From NCBI GenBank assembly GCA_005792545.1, contig SXRM01000327.1, positions 1-41,933 on the forward strand: a DNA stretch of 41,933 bases, given 5' to 3'. Position 1 is the stretch's first letter, and each line of letters begins with the position of its first letter. This DNA is from Pseudomonadota bacterium (GTDB lineage: Bacteria > Myxococcota_A > UBA9042). Shown in pieces: positions 1 to 7,966 of this stretch. The notes under the pieces were generated by a model. The model saw only the letters and a list, made by a program, of their open reading frames with translations, was not told the origin of the DNA and did no database searches. A program made the position numbers and the translations under genes.

Positions 1-650
1 AGCCACGGGCACAGTACCACGCCGACGGCGTCAAACCCAAGCATGAGCGCGAGCCAGCCTTGCAATTCAGCCCATTGCGCGCCGTCGAGCGCCAGCGCCG
101 ACACCTGCACGCCGCCCAGCAACAGCGGTGCGGTCAACGGGTACAGCACCAGCGGTAGCAGCACCTCGCGCAGCCGCACCTGCGCCAGCAACCCCGCGCA
201 CAAGGCACCAAACAGCGCCTGACCGAACAGGCCCAGCGCCAAAGCCAGCGCGATGTAGTGCGGTTGCGCCACCCGGGCATCCAGAAACAGCGCGATGACC
301 GGCGCCACGAAGACGCACACCAGCGCGGAAAAGAACAGCTGTAGCAAGGCCTTGGACCAAAATAGCGGAGCCGGGCCAGCCACCGTGCGCACAACCTGCG
401 GCAGGGCGCCCGCCTCTTCTTCTGGCGCAAACAAGCGTAGTAGTCCCAAGGTGTTGGTGAACAGCAAGGTCACCCACAGCACGCCCGGCAGCTGTTCTTG
501 GGCGGCGCGGCCCTGGCGCAAAAAGCCAAAGGCAAAGACCACCGCACACAGTAGCGCAAAAAGCAGCAGCAGACCGGCCACTTCGCGGGTGCGCACGGCA
601 ATGGCGACGTCTTTGCGCAAGAGCGCCCAGGTCAGACCGAGCGTGGTCAT
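1..650 (-). CDS. ccmB: Heme exporter permease CcmB (3' end outside the window)
   Basis: CcmB is the membrane subunit of the CcmAB ABC transporter of cytochrome c maturation system I. The visible ~216 residues begin MTTLGLTWALLRKDVAIAVR, with the basic amphipathic start typical of CcmB. They continue with long hydrophobic stretches and the conserved region FTNTLGLLRLFAPEEEAGAL, close to the family's 'ANTFALDRLFAPEREDGAL' block. The reading frame stays open to the left edge, so a short C-terminal part is missing. The ATG at 650 overlaps the end of ccmA by 4 nt, which implies translational coupling. The assignment is strong from sequence similarity and from the neighbouring CcmA ATPase. Confidence 0.9.
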   Translation of the reverse strand, partial: MTTLGLTWALLRKDVAIAVRTREVAGLLLLFALLCAVVFAFGFLRQGRAAQEQLPGVLWVTLLFTNTLGLLRLFAPEEEAGALPQVVRTVAGPAPLFWSKALLQLFFSALVCVFVAPVIALFLDARVAQPHYIALALALGLFGQALFGALCAGLLAQVRLREVLLPLVLYPLTAPLLLGGVQVSALALDGAQWAELQGWLALMLGFDAVGVVLCPW

Positions 651-1312
651 GGCGGGGCCTCCGCCAGCAACCGACCGTCGCGCACGACCAGAAAGGCGTC
701 GGCATCGCGCAGGAACCCGAACTCGTGGCTCGCGGCGACTACCGCGCGGCCCTGCGCCCGCGCGCGCAGCAGGATCTCGGCGAGCAGACCCTGGCCTTGC
801 GCGTCCAGACCCGTCGCCGGTTCGTCGAGCAGCCACACCCGCTGGTCGCCGCACAACAGCCTGGCCAGCGCGACCCGCTGCTGCATGCCGCGCGACAGCC
901 CGCGCACCCGGCGCCGGGCATCGGCTGGCGCAATCCCGGTCTGGGCGAGGCAGTCCAAAAGCGCGGCGTCGGCTGCCGGCTTGCCTTGCAGTTGTGCGAA
1001 CAGCGCCAGGTTTTCCAACGCCGTCAAGTCCAGGTACAGGCCCGGCTCGTGCCCCAGCCAGGCCAGGTTGCGGCACAGGTCGGCCGGGTCGATGTCGGGC
1101 AGCGGCACGCCGCGCAGCGTGACCTGACCGCGTTGCGGGGACACATGGCCGGCGAGCAACCGCAACAGCGACGACTTGCCGGCCCCATTGGGACCCCAAA
1201 GGGCGCACAGCGAGCCGGCAGGCACGCACAACTGGGCGTCGAGCAGCACCCAGCGACCGTCGACGGCCCAGCCCAGGTCGGCCGCACCGATCGCGGGCTC
1301 AGCCGCCGCCAT
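647..1312 (-). CDS. ccmA: Heme exporter ATP-binding protein CcmA
   Basis: This 221-residue ABC ATPase is the energising subunit of the CcmAB transporter, which works at the inner membrane in cytochrome c biogenesis. The Walker A motif GPNGAGKSSLL, the ABC signature LSRGMQQRVALARLL and the Walker B motif VWLLDEP are all present, followed by an H-loop (ASHE). The length matches CcmA (~200-220 aa). The frame is open further upstream, but the ATG at 1312 (MAAAEPAIGAADLGW) is preferred because the ABC fold begins right after it and upstream residues belong to another gene's frame. It overlaps the upstream gene by 14 nt and ccmB by 4 nt, so the chain is probably one operon. Confidence 0.92.
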   Translation of the reverse strand: MAAAEPAIGAADLGWAVDGRWVLLDAQLCVPAGSLCALWGPNGAGKSSLLRLLAGHVSPQRGQVTLRGVPLPDIDPADLCRNLAWLGHEPGLYLDLTALENLALFAQLQGKPAADAALLDCLAQTGIAPADARRRVRGLSRGMQQRVALARLLCGDQRVWLLDEPATGLDAQGQGLLAEILLRARAQGRAVVAASHEFGFLRDADAFLVVRDGRLLAEAPP

Positions 1313-2054
1313 GACCCCGCCGTGCGCGGTCTGCCACCAGCCAGGACAGCGCCGCCAGCGCCAGCAAGCCAGCCACCCAAGCCAGGGCCCGCCGCGGGCC
1401 CGGCGCCGAGACCGGCAGGTCGCCGAGTGCAAAATGCGCGACCTCGCCATAGGCCATCGGCGCGACCAGCACCGCACCTGCCAGCCGCTCTTTGCCTTGC
1501 TCGTAGCGCGAATGCCGCGCCGCCAATCGGCTCTTGAACGTCGGCCGTGCCGGCGCTTGCGCGACCAGCACCACTGAAGCCCACACGTGGCCGGCCGTCG
1601 CGCGCAAGCCCAAATCCAGGTCGCTTGCGCCGACGTCGATCTGCAGGCGCGAGCGCACGCTGGCGGTCTGATTGGCCAGCAGTCGGCCGGTGAGCTGCAC
1701 GCCGCCCTGCAGTCGGACGAGCTTAAGCGGCCCGTCGGTCTCGACTTGCAGCGCTTGGGCCTGCGCCGGCAGCACACCGCGATCGAGGACCACATCGCCC
1801 ACTACGGGCGCCAGCAGCGGCAGCCACAGTGGATCAGTGGCGTCCAGGGCCAGTTCCACGGGGCGGTCGGCCGCAATGCGAACCTCTTGCTGCACGAACA
1901 GGCGGCCCTCGTCGAGCTGAATCTGCGCCTGGACTTCCATGCGCGCGTGGCGCGGCCCGTGCGCGGACTGTGGCAGCGCGGCAGCGTGCGTCGGTGCGAC
2001 CAGCACCATGGCCAGCGCCAGCGCCACGCCAGCCAACGGAGGCAAGGTCGCCAT
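1299..2054 (-). CDS. Exported, C-terminally membrane-anchored protein of the ccm cluster
   Basis: The 251-residue product starts with a signal-peptide-like segment (MATLPPLAGVALALAMVLVA followed by PTHAAA). A mostly beta-rich soluble region follows, then a C-terminal transmembrane helix (about residues 222-240, AWVAGLLALAALSWLVADRA) and a short basic tail. This predicts a periplasmic domain anchored in the inner membrane with the C-terminus in the cytoplasm. I do not recognise the domain. The ATG lies 3 nt after the stop of the CcmI-like gene, and the end overlaps ccmA by 14 nt, so co-expression with heme export is likely. A role in cytochrome c assembly is inferred from position only. Confidence 0.75.
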   Translation of the reverse strand: MATLPPLAGVALALAMVLVAPTHAAALPQSAHGPRHARMEVQAQIQLDEGRLFVQQEVRIAADRPVELALDATDPLWLPLLAPVVGDVVLDRGVLPAQAQALQVETDGPLKLVRLQGGVQLTGRLLANQTASVRSRLQIDVGASDLDLGLRATAGHVWASVVLVAQAPARPTFKSRLAARHSRYEQGKERLAGAVLVAPMAYGEVAHFALGDLPVSAPGPRRALAWVAGLLALAALSWLVADRARRGHGGG

Positions 2055-2057
2055 CGC

Positions 2058-2381
2058 TTAGACGGACCGCGGCGCGCTGGCCGAATCGAGCGCGCGCAGA
2101 CGGTCGTCGATGGCCAGAGCTTCGGCCTCGTAGCGCGCGCGCAGCTGCTGCAGGTCGGCGGCGCCGAGCTTGCCGGTCTGGGCGTCGAATTCCAGCTCGC
2201 GCAGGTGGTTGACCAGCCGCCGTTGCTCGGCCAGCAGCGACTCGCGCGCGCCGTCGGGAGCCGTAGGCTCACTGCCGGTACGACTTGCCGCCGTCAGTAC
2301 CCCGCGCAGCAACTGCAACAGCGCCAGCGCGGCCGCCAGCGCGGCCAGCACCGCCATCAGGCCAGCCAGCGTCCCTTTCAC
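2058..2381 (-). CDS. Small CcmI-like membrane protein
   Basis: A 107-residue protein with one N-terminal transmembrane helix (about residues 5-27, rich in Leu/Ala/Val) and a cytoplasmic helical part. That part contains RRLVNHLRELEFDAQTGKL and a second helix LQQLRARYEAEALAIDDRL. The 'LRELEFD-x-x-x-GK-L-x-x-x-D-x-x-x-L-x-x-x-Y' pattern is characteristic of the N-terminal segment of CcmI/CycH-type cytochrome c maturation proteins, but the TPR domain of full CcmI is absent. Its ATG overlaps the stop of the upstream kinase by 4 nt. It may be a minimal CcmI or a membrane partner of the CcmAB transporter. Confidence 0.7.
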   Translation of the reverse strand: MKGTLAGLMAVLAALAAALALLQLLRGVLTAASRTGSEPTAPDGARESLLAEQRRLVNHLRELEFDAQTGKLGAADLQQLRARYEAEALAIDDRLRALDSASAPRSV

Positions 2382-3361
2382 CGTTTGCGCATCCTGGCCA
2401 GCAGCCGGCCAAACAGCGACGGATCGGTAAACACCGAGCGGTTGCCGGGCAAGTGCTCGGCCAGCGCGTTGACGAAGTCGCGGGTCTCAGCGTAGCGCTT
2501 GCTCGGGTCGCGGTGCAGCGCCCGTGCGAAAACGTCGTCCACTGCGCGTGGAATGTTCTGCCGAAAGTGCTGCAGGGGCTTGTGCGGAATCGGCCCGTCG
2601 CCGCGCAAGTACTCGAGCACCAAGCTGGCCCGCGTCGCGTCGGCGGGCACTGCGCGCGCACCTGCCAGCCACTCGAAAGCGATGAGCGCGAGCGCAAATT
2701 GGTCGGCGCGCGCATCCACCACGTTGCCGAGCGCCTGCTCCGGGCTCATGTAAGCCGGCGTGCCCGGGGGCCGTTCTTTCTCCCAGCCGACGGCAAAGCG
2801 GTCGGGTCGATCGGCAAGCGCGGTCGCCGTGCCGAGGTCGTAGGTCTGCACGCGCACGCCATGGATGGCCGACTCGCCGACCACGCAGTTGGCCGGTGTC
2901 ACGTCGCGGTGTACCCAGCCGCGGGTGTGCAGTTCGGCCAGCCCGTCGGCCCACTGCCGCAGCACAGTCACCATCTGGGCCGGCTCCCAGGTGGGCTTAC
3001 TGGCCATGACCTGCTGCAGCGTCGGACCTTCGGCCAACTCCATGGCGATATACGGCCGCCGGTCAGGCGTGTAGCCGGTGCGGTAGACCTTGACGAAGCA
3101 CGACGACTGCAGGTGTCCGAGCAGTTCGGCTTCGCGCAGCATCGCCGCCGCCGCGCGTCGGCCATCGGCCTCGGGCAGCGACAAGTACAGGTACGACAAC
3201 ATCTTGATCGCCAACCGCCGGCCGCCGACCGAGCGCTGGCGCGCCAGGAACACGTCGGCGTGGCTGCCGGCGCCGAGGGCGTCGAGGATTTCAAACTCAC
3301 CGTCGATCAGCTGGCCAATCAAGGCCTCGACGGCGGGTCGCGATGCGCGGCGAATGGACAT
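2378..3361 (-). CDS. Ser/Thr protein kinase heading the ccm gene chain
   Basis: A 327-residue soluble Hanks-type kinase with no membrane segment. The kinase domain spans about residues 15-300: glycine-rich loop LGAGSHADVF, ATP-binding Lys in LAIKML, catalytic loop HRDVTPANC, metal-binding DLG (instead of DFG) in TYDLGTA, and an activation-segment end GTPAYMSPEQ. HRD, the catalytic-loop Asn and the β3 Lys are all present, so activity is plausible. The ATG at 3361 is preferred over longer possibilities because the preceding residues are Arg/Ala-rich and resemble no kinase. The stop overlaps the CcmI-like start (ATGA), so this kinase is translated with cytochrome-maturation genes. That context is unusual and may mean phosphorylation control of the pathway. 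Confidence 0.88.
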   Translation of the reverse strand: MSIRRASRPAVEALIGQLIDGEFEILDALGAGSHADVFLARQRSVGGRRLAIKMLSYLYLSLPEADGRRAAAAMLREAELLGHLQSSCFVKVYRTGYTPDRRPYIAMELAEGPTLQQVMASKPTWEPAQMVTVLRQWADGLAELHTRGWVHRDVTPANCVVGESAIHGVRVQTYDLGTATALADRPDRFAVGWEKERPPGTPAYMSPEQALGNVVDARADQFALALIAFEWLAGARAVPADATRASLVLEYLRGDGPIPHKPLQHFRQNIPRAVDDVFARALHRDPSKRYAETRDFVNALAEHLPGNRSVFTDPSLFGRLLARMRKR

Positions 3362-3471
3362 GTTGTCAAATGGCGGAGCGGAGTTGCAACGCAAGCGGCG
3401 AGGCCCATGGCGCCCCGGGGCTGGCAAGTGTGCCAGAAATGCAGCGGCGCGCACACCAGGGCGGGGGCAAA

Positions 3472-4362
3472 CTACGCCACCGGCAAGGCCCGCAAATCGC
3501 CTGCCAGTCGCTGCATTTCGCCCTGCAGCGGGTGGGCTGCAGCCCAAATCAGCCGAAAACGGTCGCGCCCGAGCGGCAGTTGCGGCAGCGGCTCGACCAG
3601 GGCGCCGCTGGCCAGATCGGCGCGCACGAAATAGCGCGGCAGCACCGCCACGCCCGCGCCTTGCAGCACCCGCATACGAATGGCGGCAATGGTGCCCAAA
3701 AGCTCGGTGCGCAGAAACGACCAGGTGGCGCCGGCCGACGCCTCCAGGCAATACCGGAACAGCGGCAGATCGGCGTGGGCGTCGAGCAGGGTATGGGCCG
3801 CGGCGTCGTCGGGCGTGCACAGCGGTGTGGTTGCCAGCAGTGCCGGCAGGGCGACCAGCGCATAGTCTTCGTCGTGCAGCGGCGCAAACCGCAAGGCCCC
3901 GCTGCTAAAGCGCACGCTGGTGACGACGGCGTCGACGCCGCCACTGGATAAAAGCCGCAGCAAGTCGGGACTGTCGCCAAACCGCAGGTGGACGGTGCGC
4001 GCGGGCTGGGCGAGCTGCAGCGGCCCGAGCGCCGGCACCAGCCAGCTCAGGCCCAGCTCGTAGCGCGTCCCAAGCGTCAGCTCGTAGGGCGGCAGCGCCG
4101 CGGAATCGGCGACAGCGGCCACACACTGGCGCGCCGCATCCAGCGTGCGCCGGGCGTGTGGGACCAGCCGCAAACCGGCGGCGGTCAGCGCGACTGTGCG
4201 GGTGGTTCGCTCGAATAGCGTGGCGCCCAGGTGGTCTTCAAGGCGGCGAATACGGTCTGAAAACGCAGTCGGCGACAGCGCCACCTGGCCGGCGGCGCGA
4301 CCAAAGTGGCCAAGGCGGGCCGCGGCATCAAAGCAGCGCAGCGATTCCAGGTCGGGCAACAC
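3472..4362 (-). CDS. LysR-family transcriptional regulator
   Basis: About 296 residues. The N-terminal winged helix-turn-helix (about residues 3-62: LESLRCFDAAARLGHFGRAA, then ALSPTAFSDRIRRLEDHLGATLF) is classic LysR. A LysR-type effector-binding domain follows, with the usual LVPHARRTLDAA linker helix and a VAVLPRYFV segment near the C-terminus. The GTG at 4362 is chosen because it places the HTH three residues from the start, as in the family. A longer TTG start at 4395 is also in frame. It is divergently oriented to the YD-repeat gene at 4520, the usual arrangement of a LysR regulator with its target, so it may regulate that gene. The effector ligand cannot be told. Confidence 0.88.
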   Translation of the reverse strand: MLPDLESLRCFDAAARLGHFGRAAGQVALSPTAFSDRIRRLEDHLGATLFERTTRTVALTAAGLRLVPHARRTLDAARQCVAAVADSAALPPYELTLGTRYELGLSWLVPALGPLQLAQPARTVHLRFGDSPDLLRLLSSGGVDAVVTSVRFSSGALRFAPLHDEDYALVALPALLATTPLCTPDDAAAHTLLDAHADLPLFRYCLEASAGATWSFLRTELLGTIAAIRMRVLQGAGVAVLPRYFVRADLASGALVEPLPQLPLGRDRFRLIWAAAHPLQGEMQRLAGDLRALPVA

Positions 4363-4519
4363 GGCGATCCCCGGCGCAGCGACGCGCAAGGGCAAGTGTG
4401 CCGATGCGTCGATTATCCGTCAATGGCGAATAGTCGTGTTCAAAACATGCCGATGGACACCACAATCTGGCGACGTAGGCTGTGCAGCGAGCGGGCCGGC
4501 CTGGCCCGAGAGGTACCCT
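4363..4519. promoter_or_regulatory. Divergent promoter region between LysR and YD-repeat genes
   Basis: A 157-bp gap between two outward-facing starts. It contains a less GC-rich stretch around 4410-4450, where LysR boxes and promoter elements would be expected. A GC palindromic element lies near 4492-4510 (GGGCCGGCCTGGCCC), just before the GAGAGG ribosome binding site of the plus-strand gene. No exact -35/-10 pair is claimed. Confidence 0.4.
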
Positions 4520-6445
4520 ATGATTCGGAGTTCGCTTTTCGCTTGTCTCGGCCTGTTCCTGCTGGTGGCCCGCTGCGGCGATCTGACCGCCGACGCCGAC
4601 CAGATCGTGCGCGGCGCGCCGACGGTAGGCCTGCAGGTTGAAGTCGCGACAGTTGCGCGGCGCGCGCTGCCGGTGTGCGCGCCGCAGCCCGAGCCGTGGG
4701 CGTTCAACGCGTTTGACGACATCGTCGGCCTGCGCGGCGGCCAGTGCCCGGTAGTTGCGCTGCACAGCGACGCCAACGCCGATGGCAGCGCCGAGGTGAC
4801 GGTGCGCTACGACCACGAGGCCAACACGGTGACGGTGCGCCACTTTGAACTCGGCAAGCAGACGGGCGCGGTGCTGACCTACGGGTTTGATGGCGCAGGT
4901 CGCGTGATCCTGGCCGAGCAGCACGCCGCCGACGGCGCTGTGGTGTATTTGGAGACCCGCAGCTTTGACGCCAAAGGTCACCTGCTTCGGCACGAGACGC
5001 GGTCGTGGGCCGGCCCCAAACACGCGACCCAATACGCGACCGTCGTCGAGCAGACCTGGCAGGGCAGCCTGCTGGTGGCGCGGCAGCTCGACACCACGCC
5101 CGGCAACCACAGCGAGTCGTTCGCCTGGACCTACGACAGCGCCGGACGCATGACCGCCGGCACGCGCACCGTGAACGACAAACTGGCCGCGCAAGTCCAG
5201 TGGCGCTACGACGGCCAGGGCCGGCCGGTGGAACTGACCCGCTCCATCGGAACCAAGCAGTCGATGCACGCCACCTGGTCGTGGGCAGAGGGTTCGCGCT
5301 TGGTCAGCCGCAGCGCCGAGGTGTTCCTGGGGGCAGGTGGCATCACCGCGCGGCTGGACGACTACGACGCGCCGACTGGCTCCACCGGCGCCGGCAACTG
5401 CTATGGCTGCGGAACCGGTAGCGGTGAAGGTCCGGCTTGGGCCGACGCTGCACCCGCTGCGCGCGCGGACTGCCAGCCGTTGCCGACGGCGATCGGGCAC
5501 GGCTACCCGGAGACGGCCTATGCCCCGCAAGGCGACGTGCCGCTGGACAACGACGGCGTGGAAGGCGCCCCATACTCGCCGTATGCCTATGGCGGCTATG
5601 GCTACTATGGCTACTACGGATATGGTTACGGTGGCGGCAACGGCGGCTGGCTCGGCCACGGTGGCCCGGGTGGCAACTGGGATGCGCTGGCGGTGTCGAT
5701 CCCGCACAGTTCCGCGCGGTTTGACCTGCAATACGACAGCAGCGGTCGCATGATCCGCGAGCACTTGCACGTGGTCGCAGCCGCGAGCGTGGCTCAGCCG
5801 CCGCCGGACCTGGTGCGCGTGCGCACGTTTACCGGGCCGCATCTGGTCGACGACAGCGTGCTGGTCGCCGGCGACACCGATGGCGCGCCGCTGCGGCAAC
5901 TGCGGTTCGTCCGCGATGCACAAGGCCGCCTGGCTCAGCGCGAGCTGCTGGCCGCGTCGACGGTGGTGCTGCGCGACCTGTGGCTGCGCGACGGCCCACT
6001 GGTGGTCAGCCAACGGCAGTTTGGCGTAGCCAAGCTGGGGCAGGTGTTGGCGCCGACCGCCGCCGCCAAGCCGCTGGGCAAGCTGGTGCTGGTCGAGGGC
6101 AACCGCATCGACCGGGTGCTGGACCAGCGCGGCCACACGCTCGACTTGGAGGTGCGGCAGGGCGGCACGGGCAAGCTGCTGAGCCATGTCAGCAGGCAGT
6201 TCGACGACCGCGGTCGGATGGTGAACAGGACGCTCGGCCACCAGGACCACGACCCCGTCAGCCGCGAGTCGTGGCAGCACGACGACGCCGGCCGGCTGCT
6301 GCTGCACGCGATTGACTACGGCAAGAGTGGCTGGTTTGAGCGGCACAGTTTCGATGCTGCAGGGCGGCCGGTCAGCCATGAGCAGGGCAGCGACCTGGCC
6401 AAAGGTGCGACGTGGCGGCAGGTTTGGGAGTATGGGTGTTTGTAG
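4520..6445 (+). CDS. Secreted YD-repeat (Rhs-like) protein with Gly/Tyr-rich insert
   Basis: A 641-residue exported protein. The start ATG at 4520 has a GAGAGG ribosome binding site 6 nt upstream and opens a signal peptide (MIRSSLFACLGLFLLVARCG). The Cys at position 19 could be lipidated, but the Arg before it makes a poor lipobox. The body carries repeated Rhs/YD-type motifs: YDSAGRMT, YDGQGRPVE, YDSSGRMI, FDDRGRMV, DDAGRLL and FDAAGRPVS. Near residues 350-390 a low-complexity block rich in Gly and Tyr interrupts the repeats. No toxin domain or RHS core motif is visible at the C-terminus, so it is probably a cell-surface or periplasmic β-structured protein, not a polymorphic toxin. The divergent LysR gene may control it. 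Confidence 0.85.
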   Translation: MIRSSLFACLGLFLLVARCGDLTADADQIVRGAPTVGLQVEVATVARRALPVCAPQPEPWAFNAFDDIVGLRGGQCPVVALHSDANADGSAEVTVRYDHEANTVTVRHFELGKQTGAVLTYGFDGAGRVILAEQHAADGAVVYLETRSFDAKGHLLRHETRSWAGPKHATQYATVVEQTWQGSLLVARQLDTTPGNHSESFAWTYDSAGRMTAGTRTVNDKLAAQVQWRYDGQGRPVELTRSIGTKQSMHATWSWAEGSRLVSRSAEVFLGAGGITARLDDYDAPTGSTGAGNCYGCGTGSGEGPAWADAAPAARADCQPLPTAIGHGYPETAYAPQGDVPLDNDGVEGAPYSPYAYGGYGYYGYYGYGYGGGNGGWLGHGGPGGNWDALAVSIPHSSARFDLQYDSSGRMIREHLHVVAAASVAQPPPDLVRVRTFTGPHLVDDSVLVAGDTDGAPLRQLRFVRDAQGRLAQRELLAASTVVLRDLWLRDGPLVVSQRQFGVAKLGQVLAPTAAAKPLGKLVLVEGNRIDRVLDQRGHTLDLEVRQGGTGKLLSHVSRQFDDRGRMVNRTLGHQDHDPVSRESWQHDDAGRLLLHAIDYGKSGWFERHSFDAAGRPVSHEQGSDLAKGATWRQVWEYGCL

Positions 6446-6563
6446 GGGTTGGGGGCTAGGCAGGCCGGCTGGCTAGGGCCACCTGTCAAGGCCGGGGTCT
6501 TGCCAGCGGCGGAAGACACCGCCTACGCTCATTGTCGCCGACCGGCGGATGCCGGGGCTGGGT

Positions 6564-6569
6564 GAGGAG
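6564..6569 (+). promoter_or_regulatory. Ribosome binding site that sets the deaminase gene start at 6575
   Basis: GAGGAG ends 5 nt before the ATG at 6575. The frame from this ATG is the same as that of the deaminase and is broken only by a TAG at 6644-6646. The site therefore marks the original start of the gene. No comparable site precedes the later GTG (6683) or ATG (6704). Confidence 0.6.
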
Positions 6570-6574
6570 CCGCC

Positions 6575-7864
6575 ATGTCCGCCAACAACCCACGGCCCAG
6601 GCGCAGTGCGGTGCTTGTCCACCACATCGGCCACCACGACCTGTAGCTGGTCGCGAACAACGGTGGCAGCCGCAGCTGGACGGTGGCGCTCAAGGGGCGC
6701 GTCATGTTGCGGCGAACCCAGCAGATCGCCGAAATCCTGGAGAACTGCGACCAGCAAGCGACGTGGCGGGCCTTTGACGTGCAGACCGCGTCCGTGCCGC
6801 TGCCCACCGCGTTGGCGTGTAGCGTCGGCGACTTCCGCGAGCCGCCCGGCTCGCTGGAGGCCCTGGAACCGACAGACGCGGTGGCGGTGACGGCATTGCG
6901 CTTTCCATTGCTACAGGCCGCGCTGACGGCCTTTGCCCGCGGCGCTACAAGCGGCGGCGCCCACACCTTGCTCCTGACCTGGTCCCCGTCGCTGCCCCCG
7001 CACAGCGACAGCGTGGTCAAGGTCGCCGCCATGCTGGAGCGTGCCGCGACGCATCTGATGCCGGGCCTGCAGGTCGTTTGCCTTGAACCGCCAGACGGAG
7101 ACCCATTTCGTGTCGCGGCGATGGCCACCTACGCCAATGAGACGCTTGTGCCATGGTTCGATCGACAGATTGTCGAGTTGCGCGCCAGCGATGCCAAGGC
7201 CAGGCTTGACGTGTACCTGTCGCACAACACAGGCACGTCTGCCGCTATCTGGGTGCTGACCAACGCGCTGCGCCACCTCAAGCCGGCCTTGGTGGCGATC
7301 CCCAAGTGCCGCGCGCGCCCGCTACCCGGCGTGCCGTTCGCCGCGGAGGTTCTGGAAGAGACTTGGGTCGACGCCGCCCCCCCGTGCGCCGTTGCCACTG
7401 TTTCCGACCAAGCGTTCGCCAAGGCGATCGAAGAACTGCGGCACTGGCGGGCCGCGTACACCGAGGCCATCGCGTCGCCCCACCACGAACTCGGCAGCTT
7501 CTGGCTGGCCAAAAGTAGCAAGCCCGTGCTGGCGGTTGTCGTGTGTCAGTTGGCCGACGGGTCGCTGCAGGCCTTTCGTGGGTGCAACATGGAGGTGTCG
7601 CTGCCGACCGGATCGCTTTGCGCGGAGCGCAACGCCATCAGTTCAGCCCTGGCCGCGAACCCGGCGATGCGGCGCGAGGACGTCCGGTGCGTGGCGGTCT
7701 ATGGCGGCCAGTTGGGCGACAAGCGCTTTGACAACCCGCTGGAGCCGTGCGGGGTTTGCCGCGAATGGTTGCTGAAGATTGCCGAGGCCAACCCGCATTT
7801 TTGGGTGATTACGTTTGCCGATGATGCGGCGACGCAAGTGCATGTGCGGCCGGTGGAGGGGTAG
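6575..7864 (+). CDS. CARF-like sensor domain fused to cytidine deaminase, with in-frame TAG at codon 24
   Basis: The C-terminal ~120 residues are a cytidine-deaminase-fold enzyme: catalytic zinc site CAERNAI and PCGVCREWL, the two motifs of CDA/blasticidin-S deaminases. The ~230 residues before it look like a Rossmann-type CARF domain. There is a first strand and loop AVLVHHIGHHDL, a hydrophobic strand HTLLLTWS, and the segment VYLSHNTGTSAAIWVLTNAL, which resembles the ligand-binding 'N-x-T-G-G-T' region of CARF proteins. The natural start appears to be the ATG at 6575, but codon 24 (6644-6646) is TAG. Translation could only restart at GTG 6683 (393 residues) or ATG 6704, losing the first CARF strand. 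Either the gene is inactivated or the stop is suppressed. CARF-adenosine deaminase (Cad1) is a known CRISPR type III effector; a cytidine-deaminase version would be its analogue. No Cas gene is present in the window. Confidence 0.72.
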
Positions 7865-7966
7865 GTTGGCTAGCGGTCAATACCTGACTTGCCGGTTGCT
7901 GGGCCAAAATTGACGAAGTTGACACAGACTATGCGAGATTCGAAATGGTGCGTGTACGCCCACAGC

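Noticed and set aside
1313..1795. Long N-terminal extension of CcmA
   Set aside because: The residues are Arg/Cys/Trp-rich and antisense-like, and the region is coded in another frame by the exported protein at 1299-2054. CcmA proteins do not have such an extension.
4328..6379. A 683-residue minus-strand open frame
   Set aside because: It lies opposite the YD-repeat protein, which has a signal peptide, ribosome site and repeats. The minus product is a composition artefact.
6575..7864. CRISPR type III locus around the CARF-like gene
   Set aside because: No repeat-spacer array and no Cas10/Cas7-type gene was found in the window. The sensor-like domain stands alone.
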